DNA of 62,000 nt from Branchiostoma floridae. Taxonomy: Eukaryota > Chordata > Leptocardii > Amphioxiformes > Branchiostomatidae. Position numbers and translations under genes: made by a program. The stretch lies in contig NC_049981.1 of assembly GCF_000003815.2 (NCBI RefSeq), forward strand, positions 21,410,257 to 21,472,256, given 5' to 3'. This document shows, piece after piece, positions 1 through 10,834 of the stretch; within the stretch, counting starts at the first letter, position 1, and each line of letters starts with the position of its first letter. The notes beneath the pieces were generated by a model, which searched no databases, was not told where the DNA came from, and saw only the letters and a program-made list of their open reading frames with translations.

Positions 1-354
1 TCTGGATAGTCTGAAACGCCATTTACCGCAGTGTGAAAGACAAATTTTGCTGGCCGACGAAGCTGAATTAAATGACATTTTATTAGAGAGAAAAGTTTTT
101 TTGGGCGACGACCCACGGCCCCAATATTTCGCTATGTCGTCCTGAGCACCCGCAAGGCGCAAGCTAAGTTTGACACTGACTGAATCTGTATAAGTGAAAA
201 GGTTTTTGAGGGCGACGCTTCCGCAGGACATCTTTACTATGTTTAGCGCCGAAGGCAGCGAGGCTCCGCGAAATTTTGAAATCTGGACCCTTTGAAACGC
301 CATTTCCTGCACTTGTCAGGGGCTCTATCTGGCATTTGACTTGTTACGAAGAAT
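1..354. other. Non-coding, fragment of a dispersed repeat
   Basis: No coding signal is seen. A motif GAAACGCCATTT occurs near positions 12 and 294, and a related AGAACGCCATTT occurs near 3192. GGGCGACG also recurs at about 100 and 210. This suggests an old interspersed repeat whose ends cannot be defined here. Confidence 0.35.
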
Positions 355-525
355 TCCTTGGTAACGCTTAACGGTGAATTCGTGATAACAAATAACGGTT
401 AACGTTGAATTAAAACGACCAATAACGCTTCACGAATAATATACCGATAACGCCTAACGGTGAATTAAAGTGGGTCGGTAACGATTAACGGTGAATTAAA
501 ATGACTCGTAACGCTTAACGGAAAA
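355..525. repeat. Degenerate tandem repeat, unit about 43 bp
   Basis: The phrase TAACGCTTAACGGTGAATTAAA recurs four to five times with substitutions and small indels. It is spaced roughly 40-45 bases apart and has no conserved reading frame. Confidence 0.6.
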
Positions 526-1149
526 AGGCATGCAGACCCTCTCGCATTGTCAGATTCAAAAGAATCGAATTTTCGACCGGACCTCTGACCTTCTTCAGCG
601 TAACTGATAACCATTGGGGAATTGTCACGTGGGCAATGGGTGAAAGGTTACATATCGACACAGATGTTTTCTGCTATTTTCGCCGCCATTTTACTTGGGT
701 CGCTGCCTCACTGCGACCGGGAAGTTTGGCAGAGCGCTTAAGGAGTTTGTTTGTTTGTTTTTTGTTTTTATTCATTTTACCACGGGTGACATATCGAATT
801 ATCTTGGAGCTTTTCAATGTGCCCTATGTACATAGATATCAAATAAAGTAACATTTCAGAGAGTTTCATAGATAAAGTAAACTCGTCTTTTTATGCTTTG
901 TATGTTTTATTCTGTTTTCAGTCATACTTTTACATTTTGTATCATATTCCAATTTTGAAATCAACGGTTACACAAATCCACTCAACGTTGTAGTGAAGTC
1001 GCAGCGCTATCGCTGTCTAGTGGAATGGGGGGGGGGGGATTGATGTCTCACCTTTATTCACATGTAGTTTGCGAGTATTAGACAAAAAGCACATGCTTAT
1101 ACAAAGTCTTCAACTCAACAACATAATACAAGCGTAACAAGACCATAGC
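526..1149. other. Non-coding stretch
   Basis: AT-rich sequence with a 12-13 base poly-G run near 1026-1038. The 71-codon open frame at 636-851 has no recognisable domain or codon bias and is not called. The phrase near 555-600 (CGACCGGACCTCTGACCTTCTTCAG) resembles one near 23667-23690 and may be a shared retroelement tail. Confidence 0.4.
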
Positions 1150-1383
1150 ATGTCCAGGTCAAAAGATACAAAATTGAAGTTCTGCTGCAGTACCAAGGTC
1201 ACAAACTAAGGGCCCAAAATCGACCTTGACCTTCGTCTTCCCAACAACTACCCACATACCAAATATTTTTTTGTAATACATCCAGAGGTTCTAAAGTTAT
1301 CCTGACCACAAACATCCGGAAACACAGACAAACAAACAGACACGTCAAAAACTTAATCTCCATTTCTCATGGAGGTAATAAAC
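1150..1383 (+). repeat. Dispersed repeat ending in CATGGAGGTAATAA
   Basis: A copy of an interspersed family whose end is the short inverted pair CTCCATT...CATGGAGGTAATAA. A second copy with the same end lies at about 56040-56224, and a related inverted end lies near 53838 (ACCTCCATGAAATG). The interior has the phrase CCACATACCAAATAT, matched in reverse orientation at about 42100. It is probably a non-autonomous transposon; the far end is not resolved. Confidence 0.5.
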
Positions 1384-1415
1384 AAAATGTCAACCTACAG
1401 TTATACATCTCTCAC

Positions 1416-1709
1416 CTTTACTGCTCCACGTGAAGGCCACCCGATGCCACTGTTTCTCCTCCAGGCCCTTCGCGGTCTCCACGTGCTCCCCTAGCATGTA
1501 CAGCCTCAGGGATCGCTTCACCTCCAGACGGAACACGTTCTTGAGCCCCACGCGGTACGACAGTATGGTTCTCCGCTTGGCCGTGTCGTACGGCCTGAGC
1601 CACATGGTGATGGTGAACTCCTTACACTGCGGGAACGCCCTGCCGAACAGCTCCGTGTAACGGATAGGGTCGATCTGCCGGAACTCCAGACGAGAGTCGT
1701 ACGCGTTGC
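1416..1709 (-). CDS. Pentraxin/LamG-like exon of an extracellular mosaic gene
   Basis: This internal exon is 294 bases (98 codons) and phase 1 at both ends, with acceptor TTTTTACAG|GC and donor AAAG|GTGAGA. The reading gives a pentraxin-type concanavalin fold: EFTITMWLRPYD resembles the FTVCMW strand of pentraxins, followed by TILSYRVG, then SLRLYMLGEHV, then KQWHRVAFTWSS, the conserved WHH/W..TWSS strand. In pentraxins the rest of the jelly roll and the calcium-binding residues are in following sequence, so the domain is incomplete here and the next exon must lie below position 1416 or outside the window. Its 1-1 phase matches the EGF-like exon at 2891-3016 (-), so the two can splice directly. 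The family context (EGF plus pentraxin, as in SVEP1 or neuronal-pentraxin-like proteins) suggests a secreted or cell-surface adhesion or recognition protein. The precise gene cannot be named. Confidence 0.78.
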
Positions 1710-2040
1710 CTGTAAAAATGCACAAGAAATGTATCCTTACCCATTTGATAGGAGACACACGCACATTTTATCACTTCCTGTGCACTAGTTAGATATTGTA
1801 GAGATACTCGTCTTAACTTAATTGTGCCTCACAAATGTATAATGTGATAGGAGACGTAAGTAAGCTTTATCGCTCCGTGTGCAATAGTTGTAGATTGTAA
1901 ATCTATTAATCTTTGTACCTTAGTATTTGACAAATGTACTATTTGTTTTAAGCATAGATAGAATATTAAGATGAACAAACAACACAGAACAAAATCAAGA
2001 TGCAATAATATCAAATACTTGTGTGTCCGTGCGTAGACGT

Positions 2041-2235
2041 TTAGTTACCTTTGACAAGAAAATCATATTTTGGGTAGCGTTTGCATGTAGATATGTTTGT
2101 ATGTATGTGATTTAGCAACTCCGGAAAAATGCCTAAATGGATTGTCTTGATATTTGGTATATGGTCATATCTTGATCCCACAAGCAGCTTCTTATTCCAT
2201 ATATATACATCATGTTGACCCACAGACATGACATT
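2041..2235. repeat. Probable dispersed repeat inside the mosaic-gene intron
   Basis: The phrase GGATTGTCTTGATATTTGGTATATGG resembles GATTACGATGATATTTGGCATGTGG at about 42090-42118 and GATATTTGGTATGTAGG near 42360. These appear to be related fragments of one AT-rich interspersed family. No coding signal is seen. Confidence 0.4.
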
Positions 2236-2408
2236 TTTCACATTTCGAATCTACATGTACATGTCCTCTTTAATAAGCTTTCGAGCAAAAGTTTGGTCGC
2301 TGGGCGGTCGTAGCGCGATCGCAGCCTCTAATAGAAAGGGGGGAGGGGGCGTTACAGCCAGCTTTACTCTCCTTGAGAGCGCAGATGACCTTCTGTGTTC
2401 ACCTTACC

Positions 2409-2556
2409 TGTAGCCCCAGAGTGTGATATATAAGATTTACAGCCTTGTGAACACGGCCTGGGAAGATGGGGTCACCGTCAGAAAATGTCAACCTCCGTCT
2501 AACCTTCACGGCACATACATCATCAAGTTCACGGAGATATATGTCTCCTACTAGAT
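2409..2556 (-). CDS. Possible additional exon between EGF and pentraxin exons
   Basis: An open minus-strand segment is bounded by an acceptor-like CTAATCTAG and a good donor CAG|GTAAGG. Translated in the phase the EGF exon would impose, it is open for about 49 codons (VGDIYLRELDDV ... HTLGLQ) with no recognisable domain and one cysteine. It would enter in phase 1 but leave in phase 0, whereas the pentraxin exon needs phase 1. Inclusion would therefore break the frame unless another exon intervenes. It may be an alternative exon, part of another transcript, or chance. Confidence 0.22.
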
Positions 2557-2604
2557 TAGAGTGAGTAGAGAGGGTTTTTTTCACCTCCTTGAAATGGTGT
2601 AGAT

Positions 2605-2687
2605 TTGAGCGTATGTGTGTGTGAGAGAGAGAGGGTGTGTGTGTGTGTGAGTAAGTGTGTGTTTGTGTGTGTGTGTTTGTGTGTGTG

Positions 2688-2722
<35 letters not shown>

Positions 2723-2800
2723 CTGTGTGTGTGTGTGTGTGTGTGTGTCTGTCTGCCTGTGTCTGTCTCTCCCTATCTCTCTCTCTCTGTATGTAAGAAA
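2605..2800. repeat. (GT)n microsatellite with flanking (GA)n/(CT)n
   Basis: Nearly continuous GT dinucleotides from about 2634 to 2755, with short interruptions, flanked by GAGAGA on the left and TCTCTC on the right. It creates spurious HTHTHT and VCVCVC open frames on both strands. Confidence 0.95.
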
Positions 2801-2890
2801 GATTGGTGATTTGCATATTTTGAGACTGTGTCCTGTTAACGTGTGAACTATGAACACTAAGTAAGCTCAGTTAAAACGGCACTGCCCTAC

Positions 2891-3016
2891 CTATACATGT
2901 CCTGCCGTTCCACTCGAAGCCGCCCCCGCAATGGCAGAAGTATCCGTCAGGCCTGTTCAGGCAGACCGGGGTTTTGTGGTAGTTCGCCCGACACCTGTGT
3001 CTGTACTTCTCTTTCT
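2891..3016 (-). CDS. EGF-like exon of the same mosaic gene
   Basis: A 126-base exon of 42 codons, phase 1 at both ends, with acceptor ACGCACAG|AG and donor ATAG|GTAGGG. The translation contains the C-terminal EGF pattern: C, then VCLNRPDGYFCHC, then GGGFEWNGRTC. This is the C3-x8-C4-x-C5-x10-C6 spacing with the usual N..G.Y.C.C core. Only five cysteines are visible in the exon, so the first is missing, lies upstream, or the domain is divergent. The phase is the standard one for shuffled EGF exons. It joins in frame to the pentraxin exon at 1416-1709. Upstream exons would lie beyond the adjacent sequence gap. Confidence 0.7.
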
Positions 3017-3059
3017 CTGTGCGTAATAAAATCACAGAAAAAGGGATATGAGCATCAAA

Positions 3060-3159
3060 NNNNNNNNNNNNNNNNNNNNNNNNNNNNNNNNNNNNNNNNN
3101 NNNNNNNNNNNNNNNNNNNNNNNNNNNNNNNNNNNNNNNNNNNNNNNNNNNNNNNNNNN
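3060..3159. other. Assembly gap (100 Ns)
   Basis: One hundred consecutive N characters, a conventional placeholder size, so the true gap length is probably unknown. It lies just upstream of the EGF-like exon and may hide more exons of that gene. Confidence 0.97.
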
Positions 3160-4784
3160 ACTAAAATAATTAGAATCTTCGAAAAGAAGAAAGAACGCCA
3201 TTTACAGCAGGGCGCACAAATATTCTATAAACCGAGACGGGCGGTATCTAGCAACCTTTGACTCATTGCTGATGTCATACGCGAGACAAGTCACGTGTCC
3301 AGAGTGATTCGAAAATTGGTATTTGTTTTAGTCAGAGACCAGTTTAATATTCTTTATGTAAGTTAAGCAGATCGCTCAGTTTGTAATAATTTGTTAATGG
3401 TAATCACATTGTGTCCTATTCGTTTCATGTATCTATTCTGTTGTCGTTTAATGATCACACGTTTGGTTCCATTTGCAGATTACATTTGCCGCTAAAAGTC
3501 TTAATCACAAGCTTAATGGTTGTTTTCGTCATCAAGTACTTCTGGAAAGTAGTCCTGCCTATTTTCCAGTCTTCTACTCTCATTGCTTTTCACTTTCGTT
3601 GATAACAAAAGAAAAGTTAAACTGATTACCTTTATTGGCATGTATCCTGTGAAGAGACGAAAGTAGAACAACTACCATCACTGTCCTCCACATCATATCA
3701 GTCCTCTGCTAGTATCCTTACAATGCAACCCTGTAAATGGAAATGCAGAGAGATGTATTTTTTTTTTATTTTTCTTTCCAAATGTAGAATTACCTTCTGT
3801 TGAAGAAAATTTATGTCGTGCGTCATAGCCGGACGGCCTCCTTCCTGAATTACAGTTCTTTTATCCACATTAAGCACTTCATTATCATACAACTAAGGTA
3901 CTTGGAAGAGAGACAGGTGCTTTGAAAAGCTTTGAGAAGCAGAATGACATGCATCATATCCTTCTGTAAGGCACGTTTGAAGGTGGGCAAGCCAATAAGC
4001 ACATGATTTACGTGGTTATCTTGCACTGAAGACAGTTCTTGTCTTGTTTAGTCATAATTCCCGCTGGTCGTAGCGGTTACACTAAATTACACCACATGAT
4101 TTATGACGTGCCTGGTCATACATGGCAGTGCACTAGCAATAGGAGGCACAGTAATACACGGTATCTTATAAACTGCTTCGGAATGCACATCGGACAGGCA
4201 GATACCGCTCTTCAATGTCAAGGATTTTAATACAATATTGAAGATATGTACCGTCAACAGTGCCCGTATCAAAGTATCAAGCATTCATTTCAAGATATAC
4301 AGGAAAGACTGTAGCGTTATCTGCCTTTGCAAAAGCCACGCGCTTCCATTTTGTATGAATAGGGAGAAGATTTGCCAAGCGTGAAGTCTGGATACGTCAA
4401 GCTTACCGCACCAATGGGACGGTGGGGCGGACCGGCGACGCCAAGGGCAATCTTTATCTTATTCTTAGAGATGTTGAGATTGTCTCAGGCAATTGAACCG
4501 TGTTCATTGGGTCATGATGCATGTTTTATTCAAGCACATAAGCGATTATTTTATCACGGGTACGATTTCTTACTGGAAACCCCCCAGTCCCTTGCCTAGA
4601 ATGCAGTATCTGTGATGGTTCGCAAGATGTAGAGGTACATGCTACGAGTGCCCACCAGGCTGGATGGGATGGAGGAATCACCAAGTCATCATTTCAGGAG
4701 GTGTTGAATATTCCGTGCACGTGGCTGTGGTAGCCCCCAGGCCTGCATGCACGATAGATGTCAGGGACGTCAGAGGAACGGGGC
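3160..4784. other. Non-coding stretch
   Basis: Mixed AT-rich sequence. Open frames of 60-75 codons occur at 3411, 4039, 4087 and 4372, but none shows a domain, a good start context with splice signals, or repeated support. No RNA gene is recognised. The motif at about 3190 repeats the one described at positions 12 and 294. Confidence 0.4.
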
Positions 4785-4955
4785 AGAAATTACATTCTGC
4801 ACCTGTGTCAGTTTTAAAGTACACCGGTGCAATGATCTAGGGAGTAGAGTGTTCGTCTCGCCCCTCGAGGAACGGCTTAGAAATTACATTCTGCACCTGT
4901 GTCAGTGGTACACAGGCGGAATGATCTAGGGAGTATCTAGTGTTCGTCTTGCATT
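4785..4955. repeat. Two-copy tandem duplication, about 90 bp
   Basis: The phrases GAAATTACATTCTGCACCTG, AATGATCTAGGGAGTA and GTGTTCGTCT each occur twice, at about 4785-4870 and 4877-4960. This is a local direct duplication with about 85-90% identity. Confidence 0.7.
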
Positions 4956-5003
4956 CTAGGGGCAAACCGCGGTAGGATAATGCTTGATACTTGGTGTATA
5001 TGT

Positions 5004-5298
5004 CATCTCCAAGCAGATCCTACGGTGTCATAAGATAGTATCAAAGCTGGCCAAGGAATATAACCGGCCAAAGGGAGTCAGACGGGCACACATACACACT
5101 CCTAAGCCACTTCACACCTCTGCCATCATTTGATGATATCTTATGTATTTTGTTTTTTATTTGCACACTTTCTTCGTATTATAGTATACATTGTCATTGT
5201 TCTCGCGTGGTGTCATAGTCTGCATAGGCTGACTGACAGTAGTAGTAGTAGTAGTAGTAGTAGTATGCTACGTATACCATAGGATCTGCTTGGAGGTA
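5004..5298. repeat. MITE-like element with CTCCAAGCAGATCCTA inverted ends
   Basis: The ends 5004-5026 and 5276-5298 are inverted copies (CTCCAAGCAGATCCTACGGT against ACCATAGGATCTGCTTGGAG). Inside is a second inverted pair: ATAAGATAGTATCAAAGCTGGC at about 5029 against GCCATCATTTGATGATATCTTAT at about 5123-5145. It also contains an (AGT)n run at 5238-5265. A related copy lies at about 57104-57265. Confidence 0.65.
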
Positions 5299-5504
5299 TA
5301 TGCTGCCTTTTATATAACTCGTTAATTTCATACACTGCTTAGCACCCAGCAATTATGAGAAAGTATTGCAGTTGAACACACCCCACTGCGAGTGAACTAG
5401 CATCCAGTGTTTTGGCATGTGTGACCAATGGCTATATAAAATGGGCGCTTATACACAGAAAGGTTTGTGTAGGGTTGACATGAGGATTGCCATGCATTAT
5501 GCAT

Positions 5505-5680
5505 ACGCACCGGCTGCTTTTGACATGTTTAAGGCGTTTTTGTCGGGCTTTCTATATTGTACCACTTTCATCGTGGCTTTTTCTTTCATGTCCGCCGGCC
5601 AAACGGACACGAAGAAAACGGTACAAAATAGGAAGTCTAACAAAAATGCCCGAAAACACGTAAAAAACAGCTGGAACCGA
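5505..5680. repeat. Imperfect long inverted repeat (hairpin-type element)
   Basis: The left arm, starting near GTTTAAGGCGTTTTTGTCGG and continuing through TTCTATATTGTACC and TTTTCTTTCATGTCCG, pairs with the right arm CGGACACGAAGAAAACGGTACAAAATAGG...AACAAAAATGCCCGAAAAC. The turn is at about 5600 (CCGGCC). The symmetry produces overlapping 119- and 84-codon frames on opposite strands, so neither is treated as a gene. Probably a foldback MITE. Confidence 0.6.
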
Positions 5681-5784
5681 ACCTCTGCTTGGAGACTACG
5701 AATTTTTGTTGTTGATTGTATCAACTCGGATACTCCAGACTCCACATGCAATCATCGGAGACCGTCAGGCAGCTGATGAAGGAC

Positions 5785-6300
5785 CAGTAGTCTTTGGTCA
5801 TGGAGATCATTTGTTGAACTTGAACATCATTGAGGGGCCATTAGACTATATTGAAAGTTATAACCTTATTACAAGAGCATTGGCTGACCTTGAAAATCAT
5901 TGAGGGCCCATTGGAAGGCATTGAAGGTTATCAAATGAGCATTGGTTCACCTTGAAAATCACCATGGGAAGAGCTTGAAGATTCTTCAACCACCATATGC
6001 TTTGTCGGACTCTTATAGCTTCCCCTGTGACCTAAATGAAAAGCAGCCTGCGGGCCGATTTGAGCTTTCATGGACAAACAGAGGTTCAAACAAACAAACC
6101 ATTAGAAGACCTTGAAAATCTTGGAGGGACCTTTGGGAAGGGCCATTGTAAGGCTTAGAAAATCATCGAGAGAGAGGCCAGAAGATCTTAACAACCATTG
6201 AAACATCACTTAGAGACGTTGAAAATTATTGAGTGGCCATTGAAACGAAGCGCTTGAAAATTCAGTAAGAGACCATTGGAAGACACTGAATAAATGAGAC
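5785..6300. repeat. Degenerate tandem repeat, unit about 40-45 bp
   Basis: Variants of CCATTGGAAGGCATTGAAGGTTAT, GACCTTGAAAATCATTGAGGG and related phrases recur ten or so times, with deletions. The repeated core is TTGAAAATCATTGAG followed by GGCCATTG. Confidence 0.6.
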
Positions 6301-7854
6301 TTTAGGTATCTTTTTATTTATCTAATCATCTCAAAACAGATGGGTAGCCCCTACAAGTGTTGAGAGTTGATTTTAAAGGGGGTATTTCTCATGCATGTGA
6401 AACAAAGCAAAAACAAAACGTGTTACATTCAGTCAGAGACACCAGTGGACAGCATACATCACAAGAAAACCAAAGCATCATAAACAAAATATATTTGGGT
6501 GATTACTAAAAGGCATTTGATGGCTCTTTGGGACCTTTAGCGTTCTAGGTACTTCCGAAAATAGATTCTATCCAACATATAAATTTTTTCGTGAAACAGG
6601 TAGTGGAATAAAACTCTACACAAATGATCAAATGGAGAACAAATGGTACTTTATCAACGCCTTAAAACTGGGTAGAAATACGCAACAGAACCCTCAAGTA
6701 AAGGAAATATAAAGCCGACTTAGCAGATTTTTATGTAGTGGTTTAGTCTTGGCTCACATAGACAAGGCACTATGAAATCGGTATGTAAATGTGGTGAATG
6801 TATGGATTGTTTAGTTTGATCGTTTGAGCTTCTGAAGCTTCTTGCAAACAGCTTCATTCCGATTAAAAACGTGACAAAGGATGACGGATCAGGGCTTGAT
6901 CATTTGGTTTAGTGATAATGGCCGAGACTTCATTCACCTAGACAAAACACCAAAGTGGAATTCCATAGAAGCGCAAGTACACACCATCTGCTTTGATTGA
7001 TCATTTTGAACCTTCTTCTTTTGAACAGCTTTATTCCGATTGTAAATATGACAGATGATGACAGCGCATGGATTGATCATCTTTGAAAACACACCCGAAT
7101 CGTAAAACGTACCTATCTCCAGGTCCAGTACTGCTGTATCATCTGTCTCTTGTAAATTCAGTTATCTGTATTGACATTTATGAGCCGGGTTTATGGTCCA
7201 TGAGCAAAATTCTCATTGATCGCAACATATAAAAGGAATATTTCCTGACTGTTAAGTGCTTTACGGGCAGAATGATTCTCCATTGTGTGGGCTGCATCGA
7301 TCTTCCTGAACACGTTCATCCCACCCATTCTTCCATCCATTTCCTTATTAGTCATTAGATGATGAAACATTTATCAATTCAATTTCTTACTCCAGAGGAA
7401 AAAGAGCTTGTCACTTCCCCGAACTTAGATGAGGCCAGGAAATTGGGTATTTTATCTCATTTTATCTCTACTCAAAAACGATTGAGTTTTCAGTAAAATA
7501 CTGATATCTAATTGAAGCACGTGGAATATAGATTACCGCTGAGCAGATGGTGCGAAGCGTCTTCCGCTAGCTAATTGACATTGATATCTTGCAAGTTTAG
7601 CAACGTGGCAACTTAAAACATCTCTTTTATCGAATGGAAACTGAGTATTCAGTCATTTGTCTGTTGATTTGCAGTTACTCACTGACTTTTTCTACTTAAT
7701 AAGCAGCTTTAGCAGCACTGCTCCTACGGACCAAAACGCCACAACGGGCTATGGGTCTACTTTAAATTACTTTTACTTAGCTTTCGTATCACCAAATATC
7801 TTAGTTTGACAACAAACATGACACAGCCAGCGTTAGCGATAGCCTATATACCAG
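6301..7854. other. Non-coding stretch
   Basis: AT-rich sequence without long open frames or recognisable RNA genes. The related phrases TTTTGAACCTTCTTCTTTTGAACAGCTTTATTCCGATTGTAAATATGACA (about 7006) and GAGCTTCTGAAGCTTCTTGCAAACAGC...ATTCCGATTAAAAACGTGACA (about 6826) indicate an old duplication of about 200 bp. Confidence 0.4.
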
Positions 7855-7940
7855 ATAGGAAAGTATACTGGAGCAGCTGGCACAACCAATTTTGACGGAA
7901 AGTATACTGCAGCAGCTGGCACAACCAATTTTGACGGTAA
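7855..7940. repeat. Two-copy 41-bp tandem duplication
   Basis: GGAAAGTATACTGGAGCAGC... is followed at once by a near-identical copy; both end ACAACCAATTTTGACGG. One substitution separates the copies, so the duplication looks recent. Confidence 0.85.
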
Positions 7941-9799
7941 CCTTGTTGGCAATTTGGACCTTTTATTAGATTAACAGTATAGTTAAGTCTTTGCCACCGA
8001 AGGTGACATTAATCTAGACGTCACAACCAACTGAAGGTCAGCAACTAATTGGTAGAACCAAAGCTAACAGTAAACCATAAATGCAAAATACAAATTAATA
8101 TTCCAAGCAAGTACACATTTGATTTTTGTCACCTTCACACTGTCTAGCCCAACAAACTGCTACTATGTTTATTCTTACTAAAAACCGTTAATATACAGGG
8201 TGATAGGCCTCTCCAGCTCTGTCCTGCCACTTAACACTACATCATGCAATCGAACACACAGGGTGTCTGCTACTAAACCGGTACCTTAGAGAAGAAGGTA
8301 AGGAAGAATAAACAGTGCAATAACAATATGTTTACCTTCGAATTCTGACAATTGAAGAGAGAGTAAACTCCCATTAACTAATGGAGTATCGAGCCTGCAG
8401 CTGTTAGATGGCCTGGCTTGACCTGTAATCTACATCCGGGGAACATAGATGGAGTTACCTAATCTTGCTTGAAGGGGGAGGGGGTTATGTTTACCAAATG
8501 TGGTTACTAGACGGGGCATGACCGAAGCTGAGGTACATTTGCGGCGTCGCTAAGGCCGAGCGATAGGATACTTATAGAACGCTCGGTAGAATGAATTTCT
8601 CCGGTGGAAAATGAATCTTACGCAATTTGTGTTTTGTGTATAATGTCCCCAGGTTGGAAATTATCTGATAACAATGTCCTTTAATCACAGCCATACTTAC
8701 ATACATTAGCACACAGATTTACGTTTAATTACAATATACATGTATTCACATGTTGTTGTGACGAAAGAACGCTATTATGCAAACGTAACGTTATACAATA
8801 TACAAATATAAATCGAATGTTAACGAGTTTCATGTATCGCTTTCACGCCCATTTCTATCGTCTCCTGCACCAACGTTTACGCTCATGTTTCTACTTAATG
8901 ATTATAACGTTTAAACAATCTTGGTACTAATGAAGACCATTAGAAACCACGAGTGGGCCCTCGCTTGTGTTGAACGACCGTACGTGCAGGTAAACTCGGT
9001 TCCCGGCAGTTATTACCCCGGTAATAATTATACGGGCTGAATATTTCCCTGGTGTATACGGCGTGATTGACTGGGGCGGCAGACGGGGGAGTTTATATTG
9101 TCGAGACTGTGAGGAATAGCGGGGCAATTACTGTTTACTACACGGTGCTGTAAGAGAAGAAACTACAAGCGTCTAATTCTGTCTTTATTTGTTTGTTTGT
9201 TTGTTTGATTATTTATTTATTCGCACAACAAAATACATAAACCAATACAGAAAAGAATGCATAAAACAAGGTGCAGGAGGAAGGAAAACCGTAAACAGCT
9301 TGTACTATGCCCTCCTGAGAATATACCAAACAAAATATATGTTAATCAATAAATAACAAAGAAGAGTAACACATAGGATGTGTTACTGTTACAAAAGGAT
9401 AATCAAATAATAATAGTGATATAAATTGAGACAAGATAATAACTGGCCACATGAGACTACTATAATGGGGCTGGGGTGGTATTTCTTTATTTTAGCTATA
9501 AAAAAAACACATACAGCTCACAAAAGGACACACGTACATACCGATACTTAAATAGATTTAAAGCCAGTTAGCTGCACAGCAGACCATAACAGTTGTGGTA
9601 ATGAGAGTTTCTGTATTGCATATCAGAGGTCAACAAGCATGTGATTATACAAGTGTCTGAAGAAAATAGTCTTTGTCGGTAAGAATTACATGATTGGTGC
9701 AAAATGTCTCGATTCCTTAGTGGTAAATGATCATGATTTTTGCATACTTGTGACATGTTGAATGAAATTGAACATTACAATGTATGGATTATGTTAATG
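7941..9799. other. Non-coding stretch
   Basis: No gene is recognised. The 66-codon minus frame at 8927-9127 has no known domain. A (TTTG)n run lies at about 9187-9210. Small GC-richer islands at 8520-8590 and 8940-9120 could be regulatory, but nothing specific can be shown. Confidence 0.35.
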
Positions 9800-9999
9800 C
9801 GAGGGTGCTTCAGAAAGTAATACCATGGTTTTATAACAGGCTCATTTTTTCATCGAATGAGTTGAAACTTGGCACGAAGGTTAAGGCATATCCCCCCCCC
9901 CCCCCCGAGATTGAAATATCTCAATTTGTTGTTCATGCCTTTATGAGTGATTGAGTTGAGTTCAAGTTGACCTCTTGAATCATTTCTGAAGCACCATCG
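9800..9999. mobile_element. Internally deleted long-TIR mariner-like MITE
   Basis: The left end CGAGGGTGCTTCAGAAAGTAAT is inverted at the right end (ATTTCTGAAGCACCATCG). The following sequence (ATAACAGGCTCATTTTTT, then GAGTTGAAACTTGGCACGAAGG, then GAGATTGAAA) matches the terminal arms of the element at 50353-51272. This is a short derivative of that family. A 14-base poly-C run lies at about 9893-9906. A TA duplication is not preserved. Confidence 0.7.
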
Positions 10000-10204
10000 T
10001 GTGTTCGACATTTCCATACTTCTTTCAAAAAATCAAATATTTCACCGAGTTATGAGCTCTTGCTGTGCTTGTGTTAAGTCGCTTAAATTGCGTTAGGTGC
10101 ATGTCTTTGTTTGGCAATATTCCATGGAGTCCAAACTTGGCCCAGACAGGCGACACACCCTCACGCCCACGTGTTACGATCTGTCTGTATGCCATTTTAG
10201 GTAA

Positions 10205-10375
10205 CGATAGCGGCCAGGCGTCTCTCTCTCTCTCTCCCTCTCTCTATCTCAGATATAGATGTAGATAGATAGATATAGTAAAGACACCATGAGTAGTACT
10301 AAATTCTACACAATGTACTTATTGCACACAAGCTCTGAGTATGTGCAAATAGATAGATAGATAGATAGATAGATG
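10205..10375. repeat. (CT)n and (GATA)n microsatellites
   Basis: A CTCTCT run at about 10221-10248 is followed by two AGATAGATAGAT runs at about 10255-10278 and 10350-10375. These are simple repeats. Confidence 0.9.
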
Positions 10376-10834
10376 CAGATGTAGATATATGCCTGGCATA
10401 CGTGATAATTCTAAAAATCAGCATGAGAATGTCATCACATCACCATCTGTGCAAAATGTTTCAGATGAATTGTTTCACCTTCTAGATCAACACCACGAGT
10501 CGAAAAATTATCTAGGTATGTTATCGCCTGCTTTAACGTAGTATTAGATGCTGATATTTAAGGCCTCTATTTCCACACGATAATCGTTCTACAAGATCTA
10601 TTTTGATGACCCTTTGTTTCAACTGGTATCATCGTCTGTACAAGAGTACGTTATGCATGTAACAGATGGTCACATAATCAGGCGGAATATTAAACCACAG
10701 TCTTCTTCAGCGCGGGCAGATATAAAGGAGAGCGCTTTGTATTCCCTTGCGAACGTTGGCCCTCTTAAATTTGTAGTGCAATCACAACTCGGGCTCCCAG
10801 CTCGCAATCATTCCATACTCCCGTGCACAGCGAT

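Noticed and set aside
2399-2857. 152-codon minus frame with HTHTHT
   Set aside because: The long part is the (GT)n microsatellite; only the 2409-2556 segment is kept, as a weak exon candidate.
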